A DNA stretch of 64,000 bases, taken from Methylopumilus sp947499625. Lineage in GTDB: Bacteria; Pseudomonadota; Gammaproteobacteria; Burkholderiales; Methylophilaceae. The notes below the pieces were generated by a model. It saw only the letters and a list, made by a program, of their open reading frames with translations, ran no database searches and had not been told where the DNA came from. Where the stretch lies: the NCBI GenBank assembly GCA_965234475.1, contig OZ248397.1, positions 1,054,001 through 1,118,000 on the forward strand. The letters run 5' to 3'. The stretch's first letter is position 1; the number at the start of each line of letters is the position of its first letter. This document shows positions 1-8,661 of this stretch, one piece after another. Both the position numbers and the translations under genes were made by a program.

Positions 1-908
1 AAATTAATACATCTTGGACAATACTTGTACAAAATATTAATCATCATGTTCCTTTTGCTGAGTCATTCTTAAATCTTTTCAAATTTATACCTTATGCTCG
101 TCTTGATGATTTGATGATTAGCTTTGCCACAAAAAAAGGTAGTGTCGGCCCTCACTTTGACTCTTATGATGTATTTCTATTTCAGGCAAAGGGAGAAAGA
201 GAATGGAAAATTAGCGAGCAAAAGAAATTTTCTTTAGATAAAAAATCGGCTATTAAGATAATTACAAATTTTAAAGCCAAAAATACATGGGTACTTAAGC
301 CCGGTGATTTGCTTTATTTGCCACCCAATGTAGGCCACTGGGGTATATCTCAGAGTGATGATTGTCTAACTTATTCTATTGGCTTCAGGGCACCTGGGAC
401 ATTTGAGATCCAATCTAAGTTTTTAGATTTTATTCAAGATAACCTCATTACAAATAAAAATGATCTTTACAAAGATCCGAATTTAAATCTTCAAAAAAAT
501 CCAGCTGAAATTAATTCAAATATGATGAAAAAAATTCATCATATTGTTAATCGATTACGTTGGAATACAAACTCAATCAATACTTTTATTGGGCAATTGC
601 TCACAGAGCCAATTGAAGGAGCCGTTTTCGAGACTTCTAAACCCATGACACTTGAAATCTTTAAAAAAGATCTCGTAAGAAAACCACTGAAACTTAACCC
701 AAAAACAAGAATGCTTTTTATAAAAAATAATTTTTATATCAATGGTGAGCTGATTGAGACTGATAAGAAGAGCATCATGTATCTAAAACAACTTGCAAAT
801 GACAGGGAAGTCTCAATAAAGTCTACTTTGAACAAAAAGGATTTAAACGCTTTGGGGATAGCCTTGCGACCCCTCTATCTCTCAGGATTTATTGACTTTA
901 TTCAATAA
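1..908 (+). CDS. roxA: JmjC/cupin ribosomal protein oxygenase (RoxA/YcfD family), 5' end outside window
   Basis: This is a 2-oxoglutarate/Fe(II)-dependent oxygenase of the type that hydroxylates an arginine of ribosomal protein L16. The reading frame is open from position 3 with no stop and reads SWTILVQNINHHVP before the first Met at 111, which matches the conserved YcfD N-terminal half, so the gene starts upstream of the window and Met-111 is internal. The iron-binding HxD lies in GPHFDSYDVFLFQ, and the distal histidine in LPPNVGHWGIS, both in a double-stranded beta-helix. The C-terminal about 150 residues fit the dimerisation and winged-helix region of the family. The following lipoprotein gene has its own promoter candidate. 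Substrate is inferred from the family only. Confidence 0.85.
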   Translation, partial: INTSWTILVQNINHHVPFAESFLNLFKFIPYARLDDLMISFATKKGSVGPHFDSYDVFLFQAKGEREWKISEQKKFSLDKKSAIKIITNFKAKNTWVLKPGDLLYLPPNVGHWGISQSDDCLTYSIGFRAPGTFEIQSKFLDFIQDNLITNKNDLYKDPNLNLQKNPAEINSNMMKKIHHIVNRLRWNTNSINTFIGQLLTEPIEGAVFETSKPMTLEIFKKDLVRKPLKLNPKTRMLFIKNNFYINGELIETDKKSIMYLKQLANDREVSIKSTLNKKDLNALGIALRPLYLSGFIDFIQ

Positions 909-910
909 TA

Positions 911-940
911 TTAACTGTCTCGCTTATTTTGTTGTAGAAT
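911..940 (+). promoter_or_regulatory. Candidate sigma70 promoter of the small lipoprotein gene
   Basis: A TTAACT -35-like hexamer (911-916) and a TAGAAT -10-like hexamer (935-940) are separated by 18 bases, about 55 bases upstream of the lipoprotein start. The sequence match is moderate and nothing else supports it. Confidence 0.35.
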
Positions 941-997
941 GTCGACCTGGGAGTCGTTCATAGACCCCGAATTCAACATTAATTTTAAGGATTAAAA

Positions 998-1126
998 ATG
1001 ACACGTTCACTACTTATCGCTTTATTATTAGCTATTGGTTTAACTGCTTGCGGCAAAGAAGAAGCTGCTCCTGCTGCTGATGCAGCTCCAGCTGCTGAAG
1101 CTGCTCCTGCTGCTGAAGCAAAGTAA
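998..1126 (+). CDS. Small Ala/Pro-rich lipoprotein, 42 aa, unknown function
   Basis: This very short gene has a clear lipoprotein signal: MTRSLLIALLLAIGLTAC, with the LTAC lipobox putting the lipidated cysteine at residue 18. The mature peptide is only 25 residues, GKEEAAPAADAAPAAEAAPAAEAK, a low-complexity Ala-Pro-Glu repeat without a fold. A purine-rich AAGGA about 10 bases upstream serves as ribosome binding site, and a strong terminator follows directly, so it forms a monocistronic unit. Small Ala-rich lipoproteins of this kind are common in betaproteobacteria, but I know of no defined role. It is probably an envelope-anchored spacer or stress lipoprotein, which is inference. The signal peptide, ribosome site and terminator make it a real gene. 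Confidence 0.8.
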   Translation: MTRSLLIALLLAIGLTACGKEEAAPAADAAPAAEAAPAAEAK

Positions 1127-1151
1127 TAGATAATTAATCTATTGTTTTAAG

Positions 1152-1182
1152 AAAAAAGCCGGTTTCTAACCGGCTTTTTTTA
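1152..1182 (+). terminator. Rho-independent terminator after the lipoprotein gene
   Basis: A-rich sequence, then the stem AGCCGGTT / AACCGGCT with a TCT loop, then a run of six or more T. The stop codon of the convergent MBL gene (1180-1182) lies inside the T tract, and the symmetric A/T flanks would let it act for both strands. Confidence 0.9.
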
Positions 1183-1950
1183 TATCACCTGCCACGACGT
1201 CCCTTCAGCTTGGGTTGCAATTTTTATCCAGTCCCGTTCGCATCCTATCTTTCCTACAATAGCTTCTTTCACTAAATCCTCAGTATTATTTTTCTCGCTA
1301 AGATGAGCTGCCACGAGATGCTTTAATTGTTTAAATTGAATTTTACCCAAAATATCCGCTGCTGTTTGATTGTCTAGATGGCCCAATTTGCCGCTTATTC
1401 TTTTCTTTAGGCTGTATGTATACTCGCTTGATTCAAGCAAATTAAGATCGTGATTAAATTCAATAATGAGAGCGTCGAGGTGCTGGAGCATATTTTCAAT
1501 ATGCGGCGTTGAACTGCCTGTATCCGTTAAAATCCCTAATTTACGATTGCCATCACTTAATGTAAATTGAGTAGGTTCTCTTGCATCATGAGGAACTGGA
1601 AAGGGTTGAACTGTAAAGTCTTCTATTTCAAATGCATTGTGGCTATCAATCATATGGAAATCAATCTCATAAGATTTAATCATATGTTTTTCACACATTT
1701 TATAAGTTCCGTAGGAAAGCCAAATGGGAATCTTAAATTTGTTTGCTAGTTTAAAAGCGCCTTTGACATGATCTTCATGCTCATGAGTTAAGAGGATCCC
1801 TGTAATATTTTCAGGAGTCTCATTAAGTCGATCTAATCTAGATACGACATCTTGAATTGCAAAACCGCAATCAACCATTAAAAGTGATTTGTTTTGCTTA
1901 ACTACAAATGAATTGCCAGCACTTCCACTGCCTAAAGATGCGAATTGCAT
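1180..1950 (-). CDS. MBL-fold metallo-hydrolase (YycJ/WalJ type)
   Basis: A 256-residue metallo-beta-lactamase-fold protein. The N-terminus FASLGSGSAGNS and the metal-binding THEHEDH motif (His56, His58, Asp60, His61) are visible; further ligands are His120 in PHDARE and Asp in LTDTGS. It resembles the YycJ/WalJ group of phosphodiesterase-like or nuclease-like enzymes, whose substrate is not settled. There is no signal peptide, so it is cytoplasmic. It starts 2 bases after the bamC stop and is the last gene of the dapA-bamC-MBL operon, an order that recurs in betaproteobacteria. Its stop lies in the opposing terminator. Confidence 0.85.
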   Translation of the reverse strand: MQFASLGSGSAGNSFVVKQNKSLLMVDCGFAIQDVVSRLDRLNETPENITGILLTHEHEDHVKGAFKLANKFKIPIWLSYGTYKMCEKHMIKSYEIDFHMIDSHNAFEIEDFTVQPFPVPHDAREPTQFTLSDGNRKLGILTDTGSSTPHIENMLQHLDALIIEFNHDLNLLESSEYTYSLKKRISGKLGHLDNQTAADILGKIQFKQLKHLVAAHLSEKNNTEDLVKEAIVGKIGCERDWIKIATQAEGTSWQVI

Positions 1951-1952
1951 CT

Positions 1953-3230
1953 TTATTTTAATTGGTCATAAAGAAGTGAGATGATTCGATTTGCGGTAGA
2001 AGAATTATTTTTCTTACCGTCCTGATACTCAATCACAACTTGAGAGCCACCGTTATCTATAGAGATGATTTTAATGCGATATTGTTTTTCTGGATTAGTT
2101 TTTTCTTTGTCACTACCACCCCAGAATTTCAGCCTTTCAGATAAAGGCTTTTCTTTGGTTTGACTTGTATCTTTAGCTTGCTTATCTTTTTTATCGTCGT
2201 CACTCCAGAACATAAGAGAGTCTAGAACGCCTTTTTTCTTCTTAGGGCTATCATCAATATCAACATCAGCATATTTTACAAAATAGATTCCATTTGATCT
2301 GTCTTTATCTTCGATCACAAATCCAATGATATCTAAAGCCAAGCCAACTCTGCGCCATGCGCGGTCAAATGGATCTTGAATTTCGAGCGAGGAGCTTCCG
2401 TCTGCCTCTTTTTTGATTTCAGCTCTCTTTTGGCTGACAGGTGCAGCAATAATTTCTTTTGCTCGCTTATCTGCTACGCCAAGTTTCACCATAAGCCTTC
2501 TTAAAAGCTCTGCATCCAATTCATCATCTTTTGAATCCCCCTTAGCGTCCGGCTGAGTTTTGGCTTCATTTTTATAACCCATATCCACGACGCCGTATGG
2601 GGTTCTGACTCTTTCTTTTCCATCATCAGGAGCTGCATCTACACTTCGATGCGTCATATAGATCTCAGTAGTTCCTTCCTGAAGGCCCCGGTCTAATCGA
2701 GTTCTAAATTTTTTACGATTAGCTGTGCCTGATGCAAGTGAGTCAAGCCATGCATCCATTCTATCCAATGCGCCTTTTTTATCATCAACCTTTAGGTCTT
2801 CTTGCTTAATCCATTCAGTTTCCATGACACCTGTTTCTGGATTTTCTTTTTTTACAGCAAATCCCATGTCTAACCAAAATTCACGTATCAATGGCCATAT
2901 TTTCTCTGCAGGGGCATTAACGACGAGCCATCTTTGAGCGCCCGCTTTGACAATCTTCATCCCCTCTGGATTAGGTAAAATTTTTGGCTGGCCATTATCT
3001 TGTTGCTGGCCACTTTTAAATTCTGAATAACTCGTGGAACCGGGTATTGCATATGCATCATTCGTTGAGGCTGAAGTTAAATCAGGAGGCACTTCTAGTG
3101 GGCGAGATCTCCCCGTCGCTTTATAATCAGGCGCCGTGACTTGCTCTATAAAAGGAATATTTTCGCAGCCATTCAAGAGTAAGAATAACGGTAATGCGAA
3201 GAACCATTTGCTTTGCGCGAGTAATTTCAT
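1953..3230 (-). CDS. bamC: Outer membrane assembly lipoprotein BamC (NlpB)
   Basis: Accessory lipoprotein of the BAM complex, which inserts beta-barrel proteins in the outer membrane. The signal peptide ends in the lipobox LLNGC (Cys22). It is followed by an unstructured stretch including YKATGRSRPLEVPPDL, the BamD-binding lasso typical of the family, and by two helix-grip domains (about 90-210 and 270-420). At 425 residues it is longer than the E. coli protein (about 344), mainly through Lys/Asp-rich linkers in each half. Its start overlaps the dapA stop by four bases (ATGA), so translation is probably coupled. The dapA-bamC order is the same as in E. coli. Confidence 0.88.
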   Translation of the reverse strand: MKLLAQSKWFFALPLFLLLNGCENIPFIEQVTAPDYKATGRSRPLEVPPDLTSASTNDAYAIPGSTSYSEFKSGQQQDNGQPKILPNPEGMKIVKAGAQRWLVVNAPAEKIWPLIREFWLDMGFAVKKENPETGVMETEWIKQEDLKVDDKKGALDRMDAWLDSLASGTANRKKFRTRLDRGLQEGTTEIYMTHRSVDAAPDDGKERVRTPYGVVDMGYKNEAKTQPDAKGDSKDDELDAELLRRLMVKLGVADKRAKEIIAAPVSQKRAEIKKEADGSSSLEIQDPFDRAWRRVGLALDIIGFVIEDKDRSNGIYFVKYADVDIDDSPKKKKGVLDSLMFWSDDDKKDKQAKDTSQTKEKPLSERLKFWGGSDKEKTNPEKQYRIKIISIDNGGSQVVIEYQDGKKNNSSTANRIISLLYDQLK

Positions 3231-4105
3231 TGAATATGAGCTTCCTTCATAGCACTTTGAATAATTTTGTGATGCTCTTGATTCAGTTCCACTAAAGGCA
3301 ATCGAATGCCTTCTTTAATAAGACCCATTATTTTAAGTGCCCATTTTACAGGGATTGGATTCGACTCTATAAATAGATTTGTGTGAAGGCAAAACAATTG
3401 CTGGTTGATTTTGATGGCTTTTTCGTTCTGTTTAGACATGACACATGCATACATTTCATGCATTAATTTAGGCGCGACATTTGCTGTAACAGAAATAACA
3501 CCTTTGCCGCCAAGAAGCATAAAAGACAAAGCGGTAGCGTCATCCCCGCTTAATATTGAAAAATGAGATGGCAATCTTTTAATAAGATCTATACCCCGAG
3601 TCATATCTCCTGTTGCATCTTTAACGCCAACAATATTTGGAATTTCGCTCAATTTTAATACTGTAGCGTTTTCTAAATCACAGCCTGTTCTGGAAGGCAC
3701 ATTATAAAGAATTTGATCAATGGCAACCTCATTAGCAATCTTAGTAAAGTGCTGCAAAAGTCCTGCTTGATTGGGTTTGTTGTAATAAGGTGTGACTAAC
3801 AAACAAGCATCCGCACCCAGACGTTTCGCTTCTTTTGTGAGGTCTATAGCTTCCTGTGTAGAATTAGCGCCTGTGCCGGCTATGACTGGAATCCTTTTAT
3901 TGGCATGCTTGACGGTCGTTTCAATAAGCTGGCAATGTTCTTCATAACTCACTGTGGGCGATTCGCCTGTTGTGCCTACAATAACAATGCCATCTGTACC
4001 TTCATTGATATGAAAATCAATTAGCCCATGAAGCGCTTCGATATCAAGACTTTCGTCAGGAAACATCGGGGTAACAATTGCAACAATACTGCCTTGAGGT
4101 GACAT
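3227..4105 (-). CDS. dapA: 4-hydroxy-tetrahydrodipicolinate synthase
   Basis: Condenses pyruvate with aspartate semialdehyde, the first committed step to diaminopimelate and lysine; diaminopimelate also feeds MurE further along this window. The 292-residue TIM-barrel carries the family signature GTTGESPT, the catalytic tyrosine in ILYNVPSRTG and the Schiff-base lysine in IVGVKDATGD (about residue 162). Length matches E. coli DapA (292). It is the first gene of the dapA-bamC-MBL operon and is divergent from rnfA across 239 bases. Confidence 0.95.
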   Translation of the reverse strand: MSPQGSIVAIVTPMFPDESLDIEALHGLIDFHINEGTDGIVIVGTTGESPTVSYEEHCQLIETTVKHANKRIPVIAGTGANSTQEAIDLTKEAKRLGADACLLVTPYYNKPNQAGLLQHFTKIANEVAIDQILYNVPSRTGCDLENATVLKLSEIPNIVGVKDATGDMTRGIDLIKRLPSHFSILSGDDATALSFMLLGGKGVISVTANVAPKLMHEMYACVMSKQNEKAIKINQQLFCLHTNLFIESNPIPVKWALKIMGLIKEGIRLPLVELNQEHHKIIQSAMKEAHIQ

Positions 4106-4344
4106 GAGATTGACTATTAATTAGTAAAGTCGCTATTTTAGCTTAAATAGCTAAACACCAAAAAAAATTGATCATTTACTATATATAAAATAGTTATATT
4201 AGTATAAAACTTTATTCTTTGAAGTAATATAGAATTATTGGTATATTTCAACTACGAAAAAGATCCTAAACTTCCAAAGGACTTAGTAGTCAGAGAATTG
4301 ACCTATAAATATTTTCAGCAATTTTAAACGTATAATTTATCTTT
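4106..4344. other. AT-rich divergent intergenic region between dapA and rnfA
   Basis: This 239-base gap holds no gene or RNA I can recognise. It contains an inverted repeat with 7-base arms, TTTAGCT / AGCTAAA, at 4137-4155 about 32 bases upstream of the dapA start, which could be an operator or weak hairpin. A TTGACC hexamer lies at 4298-4303 and a TATAAT at 4331-4336 near rnfA. The middle (4160-4250) is very AT-rich. Confidence 0.6.
4331..4336 (+). promoter_or_regulatory. TATAAT box immediately upstream of rnfA
   Basis: A perfect TATAAT ends only 8 bases before the rnfA ATG. If it is the -10 element, transcription would start at about 4343-4345 and the mRNA would be leaderless, in line with the lack of a Shine-Dalgarno sequence in front of this ATG. 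No good -35 is present at 17 bases; TTGACC at 4298 is too far. A chance AT-rich match is the alternative. Confidence 0.3.
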
Positions 4345-4926
4345 ATGATTCAACACTATTTCTTAATCATCATTAGTACGGTATTGGTCAACAATATCGT
4401 GTTAGTCAAAATATTAGGGCTTTGCCCTTTTATGGGGGTATCTAAGAAGCTAGAAACATCAATCAGCATGTCTGCTGCCACTGCTTTTGTATTAACTATA
4501 GGGTCTATGACCAGCTGGGCGATTAATCACTATCTTCTTGAACCTAACGATCTTATCTACTTAAGAACAATTTCATTTATTGTAGTCATTGCAGGCGTTG
4601 TTCAGTTTACTGAGATGCTTATGGAAAAAAACTTCCCATTACTCTATCAACTATTAGGTATTTTTCTACCTCTTATCACCACTAATTGCGCTGTATTAGG
4701 CATTCCTCTTTTGAACGCACAATCAAGTCAGACACTCATAGAGTCCGCATTATTTGGCTTTGGGGGTGCTATTGGTTTTTCAATAGTACTCATTCTATTT
4801 GCATCATTAAGAGAGCGCCTAGATGGTGCTGAAATACCAACTGCCTTTAAAGGAACTGCCGTAGCTCTTGTTACAGCGTCCATTATGAGTCTGGCATTTA
4901 TGGGTTTCGCAGGTTTGGATCGCTAA
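4345..4926 (+). CDS. rnfA: Rnf electron-transport complex subunit A
   Basis: Integral membrane subunit of the ion-pumping ferredoxin:NAD oxidoreductase (Rnf/Rsx). It has 193 residues with six predicted membrane helices and conserved half-channel segments LVKILGLCPFMGVS and LLGIFLPLITTNCAVLGI, each with the cysteine that holds the intramembrane iron-sulfur cluster between RnfA and RnfE. Length equals E. coli RsxA (193). It opens the rnfABCDGE-nth operon; its TAA overlaps the rnfB ATG by one base. Confidence 0.95.
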   Translation: MIQHYFLIIISTVLVNNIVLVKILGLCPFMGVSKKLETSISMSAATAFVLTIGSMTSWAINHYLLEPNDLIYLRTISFIVVIAGVVQFTEMLMEKNFPLLYQLLGIFLPLITTNCAVLGIPLLNAQSSQTLIESALFGFGGAIGFSIVLILFASLRERLDGAEIPTAFKGTAVALVTASIMSLAFMGFAGLDR

Positions 4927-5483
4927 TGATTACCGCACTTCTTGTTATGATTTTTCTTGCTGTCCTTTTAGGCTTGATCCTAGGTTATTCAGCGATTAAA
5001 TTTAAGGTGGATGGCGACCCTATGGTCGCAAGAATTGACGCGATACTTCCCCAAACACAATGTGGGCAATGTGGCTACCCGGGCTGTAAACCCTATGCAA
5101 CTGCTATTGCTAAAGGTGAGGCTGATATTAATCAATGCCCTCCAGGGGGCGATACCGGCGCTAAAGCATTAGCAGAGCTGATGGGCGTAGAATTTAAACC
5201 ACTTAATCAAGAGCATGGCTTACAAAAACCAAAATCAGTTGCCTTGATTGATGAATCAACTTGTATTGGTTGTACTCTTTGTATTCAGGCGTGTCCGGTT
5301 GATGCTATTTTAGGTGCTGCAAAACAAATGCATACCATCATCGCGAGCGAGTGCACAGGATGCGAATTATGTTTACCTCCTTGTCCGGTCGATTGCATCA
5401 CCATGGAGCCTGTCCTTGAAAATTCTCAATCATGGAAATGGAAATATCCTGTCTATAATATTCAAAACACTACTGGGGCTTAA
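4926..5483 (+). CDS. rnfB: Rnf complex iron-sulfur subunit B
   Basis: Electron-entry subunit of Rnf. An N-terminal membrane anchor (about residues 1-22) is followed by the Fe-S domain CGQCGYPGC (about 38-46 with the further Cys at about 70) and then two ferredoxin-type 4Fe-4S motifs, CIGCTLCIQACPVD and CTGCELCLPPCPVD. All cysteines are present. The protein has 185 residues, similar to E. coli RsxB (192). It is translationally coupled to rnfA (TAATG) and lies 5 bases before rnfC. Confidence 0.95.
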   Translation: MITALLVMIFLAVLLGLILGYSAIKFKVDGDPMVARIDAILPQTQCGQCGYPGCKPYATAIAKGEADINQCPPGGDTGAKALAELMGVEFKPLNQEHGLQKPKSVALIDESTCIGCTLCIQACPVDAILGAAKQMHTIIASECTGCELCLPPCPVDCITMEPVLENSQSWKWKYPVYNIQNTTGA

Positions 5484-5488
5484 GCTAT

Positions 5489-7012
5489 ATGCAATTTAAA
5501 AATATTTTTAAATTTCACGGTGGCGTTCATCCCAATGGAAATAAATCGCTATCAACAAGCTTACCTATTGGAAGATTGCCTATTCCAAAAAAATTAGTGC
5601 TCCCATTAAGACAGCATGTAGGTCGTGTTGCGAAACTTAAAGTTAAGCCCGGCGACCAAGTCCTTAAAGGTCAAATTATTGCTGAAGCTGATGGTAATGT
5701 TTCCGCCTCGATTCATGCACCCACATCTGGGAAGGTCTTAAAAATTAGCGAAGAAATACTGCCCCATCCATCGGGTCTGCCTGATTTTTGTATCACAATC
5801 GAACCGGACTTTAAAGATACATGGATTGAAAAAAAGCCTATCTCATGGAAAAAACTAGACCGCACTGAATTAATTGAAGCACTTTCTCAGTCAGGAATTG
5901 TAGGTTTAGGTGGTGCAGTATTTCCAACCCACATGAAATTAAGAATAAATCAAAGTCAACCTATCAATACTTTGGTCATTAATGCTGCAGAGTGCGAACC
6001 ATTCATCACTTGTGACGATATGTTAATGAGAGAAAGAGCTGATGAAATTATTCAAGGGGCATTAATTGCCCAAACTATCCTTGGAGCAAAAAAGTGTGTA
6101 GTCGGTATCGAAAATAATAAAATTGAAGCCTGTGAAGCGCTAAAAAAAGCAGCTCAAAAAACGGCTATTGAAATTAAAGTGGTTCCAACAGTTTATCCAA
6201 GCGGTGATGCAAAAAGACTCATTTATCTCTTAATGGGTATAGAAGTTCCAAAAGAGAAGCGCTCTATGGATTTAGGTATTCAAGTATTTAATGTAGCTAC
6301 GGTAGCAGCTATCTATAGATATCTTGAATTAGGAGAGCCATCGATCAGTCGAGTTGTAACAATTACAGGGGCTGTTAAAGCGCCTCAAAATTACGAAGCC
6401 TTATTCGGAACACCTTTATCAGAGTTAATAATTGCTGCAGGCGGCTCTCCGAATAAAACAAAAAAATTTATTATGGGCGGTCCTATGATGGGATTTGATT
6501 TGCCATCAATTCATGTCCCTGTGACAAAAGCGATGAATTGTGTCATCGAAAGTTCACCAGAATTGTTCCCGGCACCAAAACCTGTGATGCCTTGTATTCG
6601 CTGTGCCCGATGTGCAGATGCATGCCCGGTTAACTTACAACCTCAAGAACTATATTGGTTTTCAAAATCTTCTCAACTTGAAAAAGCCAAAGATTACAAT
6701 TTATTCGACTGTATTGAATGTGGCTGCTGCACATATGTATGTCCAAGCAATATTCCTCTTGTACAGTTTTATAGATACGCAAAAAGTGAGATCATTGCTC
6801 AAGAAAAATCAAAAGAAGCTGCAAACACAGCTCGGGAGAGAAATGAATTTAGGCTTGCAAGAATAGAAAGAGAGAAAAAAGAACGTGCTGAAAGGCATGC
6901 ACAAAAAGCCTTAGGGGCTAACGAGAAGCAAGCTGATGATGAGAAAAAATCAACAATTGCTGCGGCCATGGAAAGAGTTAAACAAAACCAACAAGAAAAT
7001 ATAAAAACTTAA
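5489..7012 (+). CDS. rnfC: Rnf complex subunit C, NADH/flavin and Fe-S protein
   Basis: Peripheral subunit that links NAD(H) to the membrane electron chain. In order it shows an N-terminal biotinyl-lipoyl-like region (FKFHGGVHPNGNK to about 90), a Rossmann-like NADH/FMN region with GLGGAVFPTHMK and NAAECEPF, a SLBB segment, and two 4Fe-4S motifs, CIRCARCADACPV and CIECGCCTYVCPS. A Lys/Glu/Ala-rich helical tail (about 440-507) is much shorter than the Ala-rich repeat extension of E. coli RsxC (about 740 residues), so this is the compact form. It ends one base before the rnfD start. Confidence 0.94.
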   Translation: MQFKNIFKFHGGVHPNGNKSLSTSLPIGRLPIPKKLVLPLRQHVGRVAKLKVKPGDQVLKGQIIAEADGNVSASIHAPTSGKVLKISEEILPHPSGLPDFCITIEPDFKDTWIEKKPISWKKLDRTELIEALSQSGIVGLGGAVFPTHMKLRINQSQPINTLVINAAECEPFITCDDMLMRERADEIIQGALIAQTILGAKKCVVGIENNKIEACEALKKAAQKTAIEIKVVPTVYPSGDAKRLIYLLMGIEVPKEKRSMDLGIQVFNVATVAAIYRYLELGEPSISRVVTITGAVKAPQNYEALFGTPLSELIIAAGGSPNKTKKFIMGGPMMGFDLPSIHVPVTKAMNCVIESSPELFPAPKPVMPCIRCARCADACPVNLQPQELYWFSKSSQLEKAKDYNLFDCIECGCCTYVCPSNIPLVQFYRYAKSEIIAQEKSKEAANTARERNEFRLARIEREKKERAERHAQKALGANEKQADDEKKSTIAAAMERVKQNQQENIKT

Positions 7013-7013
7013 T

Positions 7014-8033
7014 ATGGAAAATAGATCACCTTATATTGCAGATGCTCCCTCAGTCAGCGTCATTATGTTCAAAGTTTTACTCGCTTTAATTCCTGGTATC
7101 GCTTTATATGTTTATGCATTTGGGCTTGGCGTCATTATAAATATTTTTCTAGCGTCATTCACTGTGATATTGACTGAAAGCGCTATTCTTGCAATAAGAA
7201 AACTTCCTATCAAAGTATTTATTTTGGACGGTAGTGGTCTTGTAGCTGCATGGCTTCTTGCCATTTCTATTCCGTCGATCGCACCTTGGTGGATTATCGT
7301 TTTAGGTACACTGCTTTGTATCAGCTTCGGTAAACATGTTTATGGTGGACTTGGTTACAACTTGTTTAACCCAGCTATGTTGGGATATGCAATCTTACTT
7401 ATCTCTTTTCCCTTAATTATGAGCCAATGGCAAATACCCAATAATCTCATTGAAAATAATATTGACTGGCTTGATCAAATCAAAATTATTATGAATAGCA
7501 GTTTATTATCTAAAGAAACAATTGATGCTATGAGCTCTGCAACGCCCCTTGATTACATTAAGACGCAGCTCACTTTGCACCAGCCATTAAATATCATTCA
7601 GCAAAATAAAATATTTGGCTTTCTAGGAGGCAAAGGTTTGGAATTAATCAGTCTAGGCTATCTTGCAGGAGGACTTTATTTACTTAAAGAAAAAATTATT
7701 TCATGGCATTTACCAGTTGCATTCTTATCAAGCTTATTTCTGATATCGTTAATATTTTATAGTATTGCGCCCGATACCTATGCCTCACCGCTCTTTCATG
7801 TCATGAGTGGCGGAAGCATACTCTGTGCCTTTTTTATTATTACGGATCCCGTAAGTGGTCCTACAACTCCTAAAGGCAAAATATATTTTGGTATTGCAAT
7901 AGGGTTATTGGTCTTCATTATTCGAATTTTTGGTGGCTATCCAGAAGGTGTTGCTTTTGCTGTATTACTTATGAATATTTTTGTGCCTCTAATAGATAGC
8001 CTTACTCAACCAAGAATTTTTGGTCACAAGTAA
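7014..8033 (+). CDS. rnfD: Rnf complex membrane subunit D (covalent flavin carrier)
   Basis: Membrane subunit with about ten helices, homologous to NqrB. The flavinylation site is SSATPLD around residues 174-180, with Thr177 the predicted FMN-phosphoester residue; most family members have Gly at the second position, so this is a mild variant. GYNLFNPAMLGYA and the C-terminal TDPVSGPTTPKGK segments are family signatures. Length is 339 residues against about 350 in E. coli. Covalent FMN attachment would need an ApbE transferase, which is not in this window. It lies within the rnf operon, just upstream of rnfG. Confidence 0.94.
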   Translation: MENRSPYIADAPSVSVIMFKVLLALIPGIALYVYAFGLGVIINIFLASFTVILTESAILAIRKLPIKVFILDGSGLVAAWLLAISIPSIAPWWIIVLGTLLCISFGKHVYGGLGYNLFNPAMLGYAILLISFPLIMSQWQIPNNLIENNIDWLDQIKIIMNSSLLSKETIDAMSSATPLDYIKTQLTLHQPLNIIQQNKIFGFLGGKGLELISLGYLAGGLYLLKEKIISWHLPVAFLSSLFLISLIFYSIAPDTYASPLFHVMSGGSILCAFFIITDPVSGPTTPKGKIYFGIAIGLLVFIIRIFGGYPEGVAFAVLLMNIFVPLIDSLTQPRIFGHK

Positions 8034-8037
8034 CTTT

Positions 8038-8661
8038 ATGTTTAAAGATCACTTTAGAAAAGTTTCAATAACTGCATCGACTATGATTATATTTTCTTTG
8101 GTTGCTTCAGCAGCATTGAGTATTTCTTATTTCCTCACAAAAACTCCGATTGAAGAAAGTGATGCAAGAGCAAAGCGTATGTTTTTAAATCAAGTGGTTC
8201 CGTCTAATCTTTATGATAATAATCTAGTGAAGGATACAATTTCTGTTGAGCCTAATCCGCTAATTGGAAATAAAAAAAATATTGATATATATCGTGCAAA
8301 AAAAAATAATCAAGTTGTTGCAGTGATTATTGAAACGATAGCTCCTGACGGTTATAGTGGCGAAATAAAGACTCTTGTAGGTGTTAGCCAAAAAGATAAA
8401 ATATTAGGTGTAAGAGTGATTACACATAAAGAAACTCCTGGTTTAGGCGATTATATTGAAGTTGACAAAAGTCATTGGATTAAAAATTTTGATCTTAAAT
8501 CTCTTGATGAAATGGGAGAAAAAGAGTGGGCAGTTAAAAAGGATGGTGGTGATTTTGACTACGTATCCGGAGCAACCATTACTGCTAGGGCTGTCGTTAA
8601 ATCTACCTACAAAAGTCTGCTTTATGTCAAAGAAAATAAAAAAAGGTTATTTGCATCATGA
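8038..8661 (+). CDS. rnfG: Rnf complex subunit G (covalent FMN)
   Basis: Periplasm-facing flavoprotein subunit: one N-terminal membrane helix (about 14-34) and an FMN-binding domain. The covalent FMN motif SGATIT lies near the C-terminus, with Thr182 the predicted attachment residue when counted from the start used here. I chose ATG 8038 (MFKDHFRKV) instead of the in-frame ATG at 8020, because the latter overlaps the rnfD coding end and adds six unconserved residues. GLGDYIE and GEIKTLVGV match the family. The stop overlaps the rnfE start (ATGA). Confidence 0.92.
   Translation: MFKDHFRKVSITASTMIIFSLVASAALSISYFLTKTPIEESDARAKRMFLNQVVPSNLYDNNLVKDTISVEPNPLIGNKKNIDIYRAKKNNQVVAVIIETIAPDGYSGEIKTLVGVSQKDKILGVRVITHKETPGLGDYIEVDKSHWIKNFDLKSLDEMGEKEWAVKKDGGDFDYVSGATITARAVVKSTYKSLLYVKENKKRLFAS

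Noticed and set aside
941..997. Possible riboswitch in the leader of the small lipoprotein
   Set aside because: Only a four-base stem (CGAC / GTCG) can be drawn; the leader is under 60 bases and matches no class I know.
5314..5499. Plus-strand frame inside the end of rnfB
   Set aside because: It is an alternative frame of rnfB, whose ferredoxin motifs are intact in the annotated frame.
6603..6866. Plus-strand frame of 87 codons inside rnfC
   Set aside because: It overlaps the two cysteine motifs of rnfC in another frame and shows no independent domain or start signal.
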